Assembly (NCBI RefSeq): GCF_032452875.1
Contig: NW_026893850.1
Location: 248,001-312,000 of the forward strand
Source of the DNA: Bos javanicus
Taxonomy: Eukaryota > Chordata > Mammalia > Artiodactyla > Bovidae
Reading direction: 5' to 3'
DNA: 64,000 nucleotides
Part shown: positions 54,979 through 63,863 of the stretch, piece by piece
How positions within the stretch are numbered: position 1 is the stretch's first letter
How the letters are laid out: the number at the start of each line of letters is the position of its first letter
The notes under the pieces: generated by a model
The model's database searches: none
Seen by the model: the letters and a program-made list of their open reading frames with translations, nothing else
Told to the model about the DNA's origin: nothing
Position numbers and translations under genes: made by a program

Positions 54979-55217
54979 CTCAGGAGGCAATACTCAAAGA
55001 GCTGAGCAGACACGAACCACGCAATCAGCAGGCAATAAGCATGGAGCTCAGCAGTGACGAATCATGCTGCTCAACTGGCAATAATCAAGCACGTGACCAG
55101 GCAGGAATCACGCAGCTCAGCTGGCAATTGTCAAGCAGATGAGCCGACAGGAATCACGCAGCTCAGCTGGCAATTGTCATGCAGATGAGCCGGCAGGAAT
55201 CACGCAGCTCAGCAGGC
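54979..55217 (+). repeat. Leader 1: ten degenerate 23-mers (46-bp dimers)
   Basis: Reading back from 55,217, the sequence divides into steps of 23 bp (one of 22) starting at 55,195, 55,172, 55,149, 55,126, 55,103, 55,080, 55,057, 55,034, 55,012 and 54,989. Odd steps begin A(G/C)GAATCA and even steps AAT-(G/A)TCA; most end (C/T)GGC or CGAC. The next units (55,218, 55,241) are E-box satellite in the same register. It is homologous to the blocks of the left array. Confidence 0.88.
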
Positions 55218-55745
55218 CCTGATCACGTGACTCTGCAGGCACTGATCACGTGGCTGATCAAGTCCAGATCACGTGACTGAGCATGCACTGATCACGTGGC
55301 TATCATGCACTGATGACGTGGCTGATCGGGCACTGATCACGTGGCTCATCATGCACTGATCACGTGTTTATCAGGCAATGATCAGTGACTGACAGGCGCT
55401 GATCATGGGACTGTGCACGCACTGATCACGTGGCTATCATGCACTGATCACGTGACTGCGCATGCACTGATGACGTGGCTGTTCGGGCACTGATCACCTG
55501 TTTATCAGGCAGTGATCAGTGACTGACAGGCGCTGATCAGGGGACTGTGCACGCACTGATCAGGTGGCTGATCAGGAACTGACCACCTGACCGCGCATGC
55601 AGTGATCACGTGGCTGGTCGTTCACTGATCACGTGTTTATCCTACGGTGATCACGTGACTGAGAGGCGCTGATCACGTGACTGTGCCGTCAGTGATCACG
55701 TGGCTGAGCAGGCACTGATATCGTGACTGAGCATGCACTGAATCA
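55218..55745 (+). repeat. E-box satellite of monomer 1
   Basis: About 528 bp of 22/23-bp units, more varied than in the left array. Characteristic variants are TGTTTATCAGGCA, GTGACTGACAGGCG and GACCACCTGACCGCG. Roughly half the units keep CACGTG. Confidence 0.85.
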
Positions 55746-56351
55746 TGTGCCGGGAGCCGGGGAGGCATTCCACTCTGGACAAAGGTCATGAGGAAGGAGG
55801 CTCGGCATACGCAAATGCGGGATCGAGCCTCAGGAGTCCACCCGGATGTTCTCGAGCATCTGCCCCCCCAAAAAAAACCGGAGTCTGCCTACTGTATTGC
55901 TTTGTGCTCTCACCTCTGATTTCACTGGGGGCTGTCCCCCACCACCATCTCGCTCTCTCTGTCAAAGAGTTAACTTACAGCTCCAATTCATAAAGTTCCT
56001 TGTCATTCTTCCCTTTAACTTCCAGCTGAGTCTCCATCTGGAGCGCGGAACCCACCACGCTTACTAATTATGCCTGGGCTGCTAAGACGCACTTGAGAAG
56101 GTGTCTAGGGTGAGGCACCTTTCGTTATTCGAGAGGGCTCCTACGGCCTACGTAAGTGGTGCAAACTTCTTGTCTTGAAGTTTGATTGGTCTTCCGCGTA
56201 AACCAAGCTACTCAGTCTCTTTTCTCCACCGAATTTTCCTACTGAGCTCTCCTCATACTATTATTCTTCACATCTCTGATTAGCATATAAAGAGTCGCCT
56301 AGGCCATCTCTCCTTCGAATACCCTGGATCAGTTGGGGCTGGTCCCCGGCA
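55746..56351 (+). mobile_element. LTR 2, full length (606 bp)
   Basis: It begins TGTGCCGGGAGCC and ends GGTCCCCGGCA. U3 contains a C7A8 tract near 55,863, a pyrimidine-rich CTCGCTCTCTCTGTC, and an inverted CCAAT at 56,185. The TATA box lies 66 bp before the end, so R plus U5 would be unusually short. No AATAAA follows the TATA box. It shares GGGCTGCTAAGACGC and TATAAAGAG with LTR 1. Confidence 0.88.
56286..56291 (+). promoter_or_regulatory. TATA box of LTR 2
   Basis: TATAAA followed by GAGTCGCC. Expected start of transcription is about 25-30 bases downstream, leaving only about 35-40 bases of R-U5. Confidence 0.6.
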
Positions 56352-56353
56352 GG

Positions 56354-56371
56354 TGGCGACCGAACAGGGAC
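56354..56371 (+). other. Primer-binding site 2
   Basis: Identical to site 1, with the same single A substitution at the sixth base. Confidence 0.85.
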
Positions 56372-56610
56372 CTCAGGAGGCGATACTCAAAGAGCTGAGC
56401 AGACACGAACCACGCAATCAGCAGGCAATAAGCATGGAGCTCAGCAGTGACGAATCATGCTGCGCAACTGGCAATAATCAAGCACGTGACCAGGCAGGAA
56501 TCACGCAGCTCAGCTGGCAATTGTCAAGCAGATGAGCCGACAGGAATCACGCAGCTCAGCTGGCAATTGTCATGCAGATGAGCCGGCAGGAATCACGCAG
56601 CTCAGCAGGC
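56372..56610 (+). repeat. Leader 2
   Basis: 239 bp, as leader 1 with GAGGCGATACTC and CTGCGCAACTGG changes. All ten 23-mers are present. Confidence 0.87.
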
Positions 56611-57091
56611 CCTGATCACGTGACTCTGCAGGCAATGATCACGTGGCTGATCAAGTCCAGAACACGTGACTGAGCATGCACTGATCACGTGGCTATCATG
56701 CACTGATGACGTGTTTATCAGGCAATGATCAGTGACTGACAGGCGCTGATCATGGGACTGTGCACGCACTGATCACGTGGCTATCATGCACTGATCACGT
56801 GACTGCGCATGCACTGATGACGTGGCTGTTCGGGCACTGATCACGTGTTTATCAGGCAGTGATCAGTGACTGACAGGCGCTGATCAGGGGACTGTGCACG
56901 CACTGATCAGGTGGCTGATCAGGAACTGACCACCTGACCGCGCATGCAGTGATCACGTGGCTAGTCGTTCACTCATCACGTGTTTATCCTACGGTGATCA
57001 CGTGACTGAGAGGCGCTGATCACGTGACTGTACCGTCAGTGATCACGTGGCTGAGCAGGCACTGATATCGTGACTGAGCATGCACTGATCA
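56611..57091 (+). repeat. E-box satellite of monomer 2
   Basis: 481 bp, the shortest complete satellite tract of the array. It follows tract 1 but lacks about 47 bp (two units) after GATGACGTG. Confidence 0.85.
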
Positions 57092-57696
57092 TGTGCCGGG
57101 AGCCGGGGAGGCCTTCCGCTCTGGACAAAGGTCATGAGGAAGGAGGCTCGGCATACGCAAATGCGGGATGGAGCCACAGGAGTCCACCCGGATGTTCTCG
57201 AGCATCTCCCCCCCAAAAAAAAACCGGAGTCTGCCTACTGTATTGCTTTGTGCTCTCACCTCTGATTTCACTGGGGGCTGTCTCCCACCACCATCTCGCT
57301 CTCTCTGTCAAAGAGTTAACTTAAAGCTCCAATTCATAAAGTTCCTTGTCATTCTTCCCTTTAACTTCCAGCTGAGTCTCCATCTGGAGCGCGGAACCCA
57401 CCACGCTTACTAATTATGCCTTGGCTCTTAAAACCACTCGAGAAGGTGTCTAGGGTGAGGCACCTTTCGCTATTCGAGAGGGGGCCTGCGGCCTACGTAA
57501 GTGGTGCAAACTTCTTGTCTTGAAGTTTGATTGGTCTTCCGCGTAAACCAAGCTACTCAGTCTCTTTTCTCCACCGAATTTTCCTACTGAGCTCTCCTCA
57601 TACTATTATTCTTGACATCTCTGATTAGCATATAAATAGTCGCCTAGGCCATCTCTCCTTCGAATACCCTGGATCAGTTGGGGCTGGTCCCCGGCA
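57092..57696 (+). mobile_element. LTR 3, full length (605 bp)
   Basis: It begins TGTGCCGGGAGCC and ends CCCCGGCA. Diagnostic variants: CCTTCCGCTCTGG, GATGGAGCCACAGG, a C7A9 tract, TTAAAGCTCC, GCCTTGGCTCTTAAAACC and TATAAATA. It is a near-identical partner of LTR 5. Confidence 0.88.
57631..57638 (+). promoter_or_regulatory. TATA box of LTR 3
   Basis: TATAAATA, a better match to the TATA consensus than the TATAAAGA of LTRs 1 and 2. All LTRs from here on share it. Confidence 0.62.
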
Positions 57697-57698
57697 GG

Positions 57699-57716
57699 TG
57701 GCGACCGAACAGGGAC
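57699..57716 (+). other. Primer-binding site 3
   Basis: Same 18 bases as site 1. Confidence 0.85.
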
Positions 57717-57955
57717 CTCAGGAGGCAATACTCAAAGAGCTGAGCAGACACGAACCACGCAATCAGCAGGCAATAAGCATGGAGCTCAGCAGTGACGAAT
57801 CATGCTGCTCAACTGGCAATAATCAAGCACGTGACCAGGCAGGAATCACGCAGCTCAGCTGGCAATTGTCAAGCAGATGAGCCGACAGGAATCACGCAGC
57901 TCAGCTGGCAATTGTCATGCAGATGAGCCGGCAGGAATCACGCAGCTCAGCAGGC
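57717..57955 (+). repeat. Leader 3
   Basis: 239 bp with all ten 23-mers and no notable change from leader 1. Confidence 0.87.
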
Positions 57956-58657
57956 CCTGATCACGTGACTCTGCAGGCACTGATCACGTGGCTGATCAAG
58001 TCCAGATCACGTGACTGAGCATGCACTGATCACGTGGCTATCATACACCGATGACGTGACTGTGCATGTACTGCTGACGTGCCTGTTCGGGCACTGATCA
58101 CATGGCTCATCATGCACTGATCACGTGTTTATCAGGCAATGATCAGTGACTGACAGTCACTGATCATGGGACTGTGCACGCACTGATCACGTGGCTATCA
58201 TGCACTGATCACGTGACTGCGCATGCACTGATGACGTGGCTGTCACTGATCACATGGCTCATCATGCACTGATCACGTGTTTATCAGGCAATGATCAGTG
58301 ACTGACAGTCACTGATCATGGGACTGTGCACGCACTGATCACGTGGCTATCATGCACTGATCACGTGACTGCGCATGCACTGATGACGTGGCTGTTCGGG
58401 CACTGATCACGTGTTTATCAGGCAGTGATCATTGACTGACAGGCGCTGATCAGGGGACTGTGCACGCACTGATCAGGTGGCTGATCAGGAACTGACCACC
58501 TGAACGCGCATGCAGTGATCTCGTGGCTGGTCGTTCACTGATCACGTGTTTATCATAGGGTAATCACGCGACTGAGAGGCGCTGATCACGTGACTGTGCC
58601 GTCAGTGATCACGTGGCTGAGCAGGCACTGATATCGTGACTGAGCATGCACTGATCA
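57956..58657 (+). repeat. E-box satellite of monomer 3, with internal duplication
   Basis: 702 bp. A segment of about 152 bp starting CACTGATCACATGGC is repeated in tandem (58,092 and 58,244), which explains the greater length. Tract 5 has the same structure. Confidence 0.85.
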
Positions 58658-59259
58658 TGTGCCGGGAGCCAGGGAGGCATTCCACTCTGGACAAAGGTCA
58701 TGAGGAAGGAGGCTCGGCATACGCAAATGCGGGATCGAGCCTCAGGAGTCCACCCGGATATTCTTCAGCATCTCCCCCCCAAAAAAACCGGAGTCTGCCT
58801 ACTGTATTGCTTTGTGCACTCACCTCTGATTTCACTGGGGGCTGTCCCCAACCACCATCTCGCTCTCTCTGTCAAAGAGTTAACTTAGAGCTCCAATTCA
58901 TAAAGTTCCTTGTCATTCTTCCCTTTAACTTCCAGCTGAGTCTCCATCTGGAGCGCGGAACCCACCACGCTTACTAATTATGCCTTGGCTCTTAAAACAA
59001 CTCGAGAAGGTGTCTAGGGTGAGGCACCTTTCGCTATTCGAGAGGGGGCCTGCGGCCTACGTAAGTGGTGCAAACTTTTGTCTTGAAGTTTGATTGGTCT
59101 TCCGCGTAAACCAAGCTACTCAGTCTCTTTTCTCCACCGAATTTTCCTACTGAGCTCTCTTCATACTATTATTCTTGACATCTCTGATTAGCATATAAAT
59201 AGTCGCCTAGGCCATCTCTCCTTCGAATACCCTGGATCAGTTGGGGCTGGTCCCCGGCA
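58658..59259 (+). mobile_element. LTR 4, full length (602 bp)
   Basis: It begins TGTGCCGGGAGCCAGGG. Variants: CATTCCACTCTGG, GATCGAGCC, GATATTCTTCAGC, a C7A7 tract, TTAGAGCTCC, and a missing three bases in GCAAACTTTTGTC. A near-identical partner of LTR 6. A 106-codon frame from an ATG overlapping its start exists only because of the A7 tract length. Confidence 0.88.
59194..59201 (+). promoter_or_regulatory. TATA box of LTR 4
   Basis: TATAAATA in the same context as LTR 3, 66 bp before the LTR end. Confidence 0.62.
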
Positions 59260-59261
59260 GG

Positions 59262-59279
59262 TGGCGACCGAACAGGGAC
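59262..59279 (+). other. Primer-binding site 4
   Basis: Same 18 bases as site 1. Confidence 0.85.
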
Positions 59280-59472
59280 CTCAGGAGGCAATACTCAAAG
59301 AGCTGAGCAGACACGAACCACGCAATCAGCAGGCAATAAGCATGGAGCTCAGCAGTGACGAATCATGCTGCTCAACTGGCAATAATCAAGCACGTGACCA
59401 GGCAGGAATCACGCAGCTCAGCTGGCAATTGTCAAGCAGATGAGCCGGCAGGAATCACGCAGCTCAGCAGGC
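59280..59472 (+). repeat. Leader 4, one 46-bp dimer deleted
   Basis: 193 bp, exactly 46 bp shorter than the others. The dimer starting GACAGGAATCACG is missing and the flanks join cleanly as GCAGATGAGCCGGCAGG, as expected for unequal exchange between adjacent 46-mers. Confidence 0.88.
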
Positions 59473-60022
59473 CCTGATCACGTGACTCTGCAGGCACTGA
59501 TCACGTGGCTGATCAAGTCCAGATCACGTGACTGAGCATGCACTGATCACGTGGCTATCATGCACTGATGACGTGACTGCGCATGCACTGATGACGTGGC
59601 TGATCGGGCACTGATCACATGGCTCATCATGCACCGATCACGTGTTTATCAGGCAATGATCAGTGACTGACAGGCGCTGATCATGGGACTGTGCACGCAC
59701 TGATCACGTGGCTATCATGCACTGATCACGTGACTGCGCATGCACTGATGACGTGGCTGTTCGGGCACTGATCACGTGTTTATCAGGCAGTGATCAGTGA
59801 CTGACAGGCGCTGATCAGGGGACTGTGCACGCACTGATCAGGTGGCTGATCAGGAACTGACCACCTGACCGCGCATGCAGTGATCACGTGGCTGGTCGTT
59901 CACTGATCACGTGTTTATCCTACGGTGATCACGTGACTGAGAGGCGCTGATCACGTGACTGTACCGTCAGTGATCACGTGGCTGAGCAGGCACTGATATC
60001 GTGACTGAGCATGCACTGATCA
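59473..60022 (+). repeat. E-box satellite of monomer 4
   Basis: 550 bp, without the 152-bp internal duplication of tract 3. It resembles tract 1. Confidence 0.85.
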
Positions 60023-60627
60023 TGTGCCGGGAGCCGGGGAGGCCTTCCGCTCTGGACAAAGGTCATGAGGAAGGAGGCTCGGCATACGCAAATGCGGGAT
60101 GGAGCCACAGGAGTCCACCCGGATGTTCTCGAGCATCTCCCCCCCAAAAAAAAACCGGAGTCTGCCTACTGTATTGCTTTGTGCTCTCACCTCTGATTTC
60201 ACTGGGGGCTGTCCCCCACCACCATCTCGCTCTCTCTGTCAAAGAGTTAACTTAAAGCTCCAATTCATAAAGTTCCTTGTCATTCTTCCCTTTAACTTCC
60301 AGCTGAGTCTCCATCTGGAGCGCGGAACCCACCACGCTTACTAATTATGCCTTGGCTCTTAAAACCACTCGAGAAGGTGTCTAGGGTGAGGCACCTTTCG
60401 CTATTCGAGAGGGGGCCTGCGGCCTACGTAAGTGGTGCAAACTTCTTGTCTTGAAGTTTGATTGGTCTTCCGCGTAAACCAAGCTACTCAGTCTCTTTTC
60501 TCCACCGAATTTTCCTACTGAGCTCTCCTCATACTATTATTCTTGACATCTCTGATTAGCATATAAATAGTCGCCTAGGCCATCTCTCCTTCGAATACCC
60601 TGGATCAGTTGGGGCTGGTCCCCGGCA
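60023..60627 (+). mobile_element. LTR 5, full length (605 bp)
   Basis: Near-identical to LTR 3 (GATGGAGCCACAGG, C7A9, TTAAAGCTCC), 2,931 bp downstream of it. One visible change is GTCCCCCACC for GTCTCCCACC. Confidence 0.88.
60562..60569 (+). promoter_or_regulatory. TATA box of LTR 5
   Basis: TATAAATA, same placement as LTR 3. Confidence 0.62.
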
Positions 60628-60629
60628 GG

Positions 60630-60647
60630 TGGCGACCGAACAGGGAC
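60630..60647 (+). other. Primer-binding site 5
   Basis: Same 18 bases as site 1. Confidence 0.85.
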
Positions 60648-60886
60648 CTCAGGAGGCAATACTCAAAGAGCTGAGCAGACACGAACCACGCAATCAGCAG
60701 GCAATAAGCATGGAGCTCAGCAGTGACGAATCATGCTGCTCAACTGGCAATAATCAAGCACGTGACCAGGCAGGAATCACGCAGCTCAGCTGGCAATTGT
60801 CAAGCAGATGAGCCGACAGGAATCACGCAGCTCAGCTGGCAATTGTCATGCAGATGAGCCGGCAGGAATCACGCAGCTCAGCAGGC
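60648..60886 (+). repeat. Leader 5
   Basis: 239 bp, ten 23-mers, like leader 3. Confidence 0.87.
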
Positions 60887-61591
60887 CCTGATCACGTGAC
60901 TCTGCAGGCACTGATCACGTGGCTGATCAAGTCCAGATCACGTGACTGAGCATGCACTGATCACGTGGCTATCATACACCGATGACGTGACTGTGCATGT
61001 ACTGCTGACGTGCCTGTTCGGGCACTGATCACATGGCTCATCATGCACTGATCACGTGTTTATCAGGCAATGATCAGTGACTGACAGTCACTGATCATGG
61101 GACTGTGCACGCACTGATCACGTGGCTATCATGCACTGATCACGTGACTGCGCATGCACTGATGACGTGGCTGTTGGGGCACTGATCACATGGCTCATCA
61201 TGCACTGATCACGTGTTTATCAGGCATTGATCAGTGACTGACAGTCACTGATCATGGGACTGTGCACGCACTGATCACGTGGCTATCATGCACTGATCAC
61301 GTGACTGCGCATGCACTGATGACGTGGCTGTTCGGCACTGATCACGTGTTTATCAGGCAGTGATCATTGACTGACAGGCGCTGATCAGGGGCTGTGCACG
61401 CACTGATCAGGTGGCTGATCAGGAACTGACCACCTGAACGCGCATGCAGTGATCTCGTGGCTGGTCGTTCACTGATCACGTGTTTATCATAGGGTAATCA
61501 CGCGACTGAGAGGCGCTGATCACGTGACTGTGCCGTCAGTGATCACGTGGCTGAGCAGGCACTGATATCGTGACTGAGCATGCACTGATCA
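60887..61591 (+). repeat. E-box satellite of monomer 5, with internal duplication
   Basis: 705 bp. It repeats the duplicated structure of tract 3 (copies starting 61,023 and 61,180), confirming that the duplication arose before the dimer was amplified. Confidence 0.85.
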
Positions 61592-62193
61592 TGTGCCGGG
61601 AGCCAGGGAGGCATTCCACTCTGGACAAAGGTCATGAGGAAGGAGGCTCGGCATACGCAAATGCGGGATCGAGCCTCAGGAGTCCACCCGGATATTCTTC
61701 AGCATCTCCCCCCCAAAAAAACCGGAGTCTGCCTACTGTATTGCTTTGTGCACTCACCTCTGATTTCACTGGGGGCTGTCCCCAACCACCATCTCGCTCT
61801 CTCTGTCAAAGAGTTAACTTAGAGCTCCAATTCATAAAGTTCCTTGTCATTCTTCCCTTTAACTTCCAGCTGAGTCTCCATCTGGAGCGCGGAACCCACC
61901 ACGCTTACTAATTATGCCTTGGCTCTTAAAACCACTCGAGAAGGTGTCTAGGGTGAGGCACCTTTCGCTATTCGAGAGGGCGCCTGCGGCCTACGTAAGT
62001 GGTGCAAACTTTTGTCTTGAAGTTTGATTGGTCTTCCGCGTAAACCAAGCTACTCAGTCTCTTTTCTCCACCGAATTTTCCTACTGAGCTCTCTTCATAC
62101 TATTATTCTTGACATCTCTGATTAGCATATAAATAGTCGCCTAGGCCATCTCTCCTTCGAATACCCTGGATCAGTTGGGGCTGGTCCCCGGCA
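61592..62193 (+). mobile_element. LTR 6, full length (602 bp)
   Basis: Partner of LTR 4, 2,934 bp downstream (GATATTCTTCAGC, C7A7, TTAGAGCTCC). A small difference is GAGAGGGCGCC for GAGAGGGGGCC. Confidence 0.88.
62128..62135 (+). promoter_or_regulatory. TATA box of LTR 6
   Basis: TATAAATA, same placement as LTR 4. Confidence 0.62.
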
Positions 62194-62195
62194 GG

Positions 62196-62213
62196 TGGCG
62201 ACCGAACAGGGAC
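62196..62213 (+). other. Primer-binding site 6
   Basis: Same 18 bases as site 1. Confidence 0.85.
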
Positions 62214-62452
62214 CTCAGGAGGCAATACTCAAAGAGCTGAGCAGACACGAACCACGCAATCAGCAGGCAATAAGCATGGAGCTCAGCAGTGACGAATCAT
62301 GCTGCTCAACTGGCTATAATCAAGCACGTGACCAGGCAGGAATCACGCAGCTCAGCTGGCAATTGTCAAGCAGATGAGCCGACAGGAATCACGCAGCTCA
62401 GCTGGCAATTGTCATGCAGATGAGCCGGCAGGAATCACGCAGCTCAGCAGGC
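62214..62452 (+). repeat. Leader 6
   Basis: 239 bp with the private change GGCTATAATC. Unlike its partner leader 4 it retains the full set of 46-bp dimers, so the deletion in leader 4 is younger than the dimer, or this one was repaired by conversion. Confidence 0.87.
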
Positions 62453-63002
62453 CCTGATCACGTGACTCTGCAGGCACTGATCACGTGGCTGATCAAGTCC
62501 AGATCACGTGACTGAGCATGCACTGATCACGTGGCTATCATGCACTGATGACGTGACTGTGCATGTACTGCTGACGTGCCTGATCGGGCACTGATCACAT
62601 GGCTCATCATGCACTGATCACGTGTTTATCAGGCAATGATCAGTGACTGACAGGCGCTGATCATGGGACTGTGCACGCAGTGATCACGTGGCTATCATGC
62701 ACTGATCACGTGACTGCGCATGCACTGATGACGTGGCTGTTCGGGCACTGATCACGTGTTTATCAGGCAGTGATGAGTGACTGACAGGCGCTGATCAGGG
62801 GACTGTGCACGCACTGATCAGGTGGCTGATCAGGAACTGACCATCTTACCTCGCATGCAGTGATCACATGGCTGGTCGTTCACTCATCACGTGTTTATCA
62901 TACGGTGATCATGTGACTGAGAGGCGCTGATCACGTGACTGTGCCGTCAGTGATCACGTGGCTGAGCAGGCACTGATATCGTGACTGAACATGCACTGAT
63001 CA
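62453..63002 (+). repeat. E-box satellite of monomer 6
   Basis: 550 bp, same length as tract 4, with private changes such as GACCATCTTACCTCG and GTGATGAGTGAC. Confidence 0.85.
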
Positions 63003-63604
63003 TGTGCCGGGAGCCGGGGAGGCCTTCCACTCTGGACAAAGGTCATGAGGAAGGAGGCTCGGCATACGCAAATGCGGGATCGAGCCTCAGGAGTCCACCC
63101 GGATATTCTTCAGCATCTCCCCCCCAAAAAAACCGGAGTCTGCCTACTGTATTGCTTTGTGCACTCACCTCTGATTTCACTGGGGGCTGTCCCCAACCAC
63201 CATCTCGCTCTCTCTGTCAAAGAGTTAACTTACAGCTCCAATTCATAAAGTTCCTTGTCATTCTTCCCTTTAACTTCCAGCTGAGTCTCCATCTGGAGCG
63301 CGGAACCCACCACGCTTACTAATTATGCCTTGGCTCTTAAAACCACTCGAGAAGGTGTCTAGGGTGAGGCACCTTTCGCTATTCGAGAGGGGGCCTGCGG
63401 CCTACGTAAGTGGTGCAAACTTTTGTCTTGAAGTTTGATTGGTCTTCCGCGTAAACCAAGCTACTCAGTCTCTTTTCTCCACCGAATTTTCCTACTGAGC
63501 TCTCTTCATACTATTATTCTTGACATCTCTGATTAGCATATAAATAGTCGCCTAGGCCATCTCTCCTTCGAATACCCTGGATCAGTTGGGGCTGGTCCCC
63601 GGCA
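63003..63604 (+). mobile_element. LTR 7, full length, mosaic (602 bp)
   Basis: The 5' part resembles LTRs 3/5 (GCCGGGGAGGCC), the middle LTRs 4/6 (GATCGAGCC, GATATTCTTCAGC, C7A7), and then TTACAGCTCC as in LTR 2. The 3' part has GCAAACTTTTGTC as in LTRs 4/6. It looks like a product of conversion or recombination among monomers. Confidence 0.87.
63539..63546 (+). promoter_or_regulatory. TATA box of LTR 7
   Basis: TATAAATA, same placement as in LTRs 3-6. Confidence 0.62.
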
Positions 63605-63606
63605 GG

Positions 63607-63624
63607 TGGCGACCGAACAGGGAC
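63607..63624 (+). other. Primer-binding site 7
   Basis: Same 18 bases as site 1. Confidence 0.85.
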
Positions 63625-63863
63625 CTCAGGAGGCAATACTCAAAGAGCTGAGCAGACACGAACCACGCAATCAGCAGGCAATAAGCATGGAGCTCAGCAG
63701 TGATGAATCATGCTGCTCAACTGGCAATAATCAAGCACGTGACCAGGCAGGAATCACGCAGCTCAGCTGGCAATTGTCAAGCAGATGAGCCGACAGGAAT
63801 CACGCAACTCAGCTGGCAATTGTCATGCAGATGAGCCGGCAGGAATCACGCAGCTCAGCAGGC
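63625..63863 (+). repeat. Leader 7
   Basis: 239 bp. Changes are CAGTGATGAATC and CACGCAACTCAG. Confidence 0.87.

Noticed and set aside
54960..55142. A 60-codon frame over each PBS and leader in the right array
   Set aside because: It starts with GTG overlapping the PBS, which is not a eukaryotic start, and codes only the glutamine/serine-rich translation of the 23-mers. It is not gag.
55974..55998. ATTCATAAAG as a poly(A) signal
   Set aside because: It lies in U3 well upstream of the TATA box and is not AATAAA; no canonical signal was found in R-U5.
56101..56140. CENP-B box candidate around TTTCGTTATTCGAGAGGG
   Set aside because: The spacing of TTCG, A and CGGG needed for the CENP-B box is not met, and no other candidate was seen in LTR or satellite.
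56149..56160. CTACGTAAGTGG as a splice donor
   Set aside because: GTAAGT is a good donor core, but it lies upstream of the expected transcription start, so it could matter only to read-through RNA.
57089..57271. Minus-strand 60-codon frame in LTRs 3 and 5
   Set aside because: It exists in two copies of the same dimer only and crosses the C7A9 tract. A chance frame.
58657..58977. A 106-codon ATG frame through U3 in LTRs 4, 6 and 7, recalling U3-encoded genes of some betaretroviruses
   Set aside because: The frame depends on the C7A7 tract; LTRs 2, 3 and 5 with A8 or A9 split it. I see no resemblance to a known U3 protein and no conserved frame.
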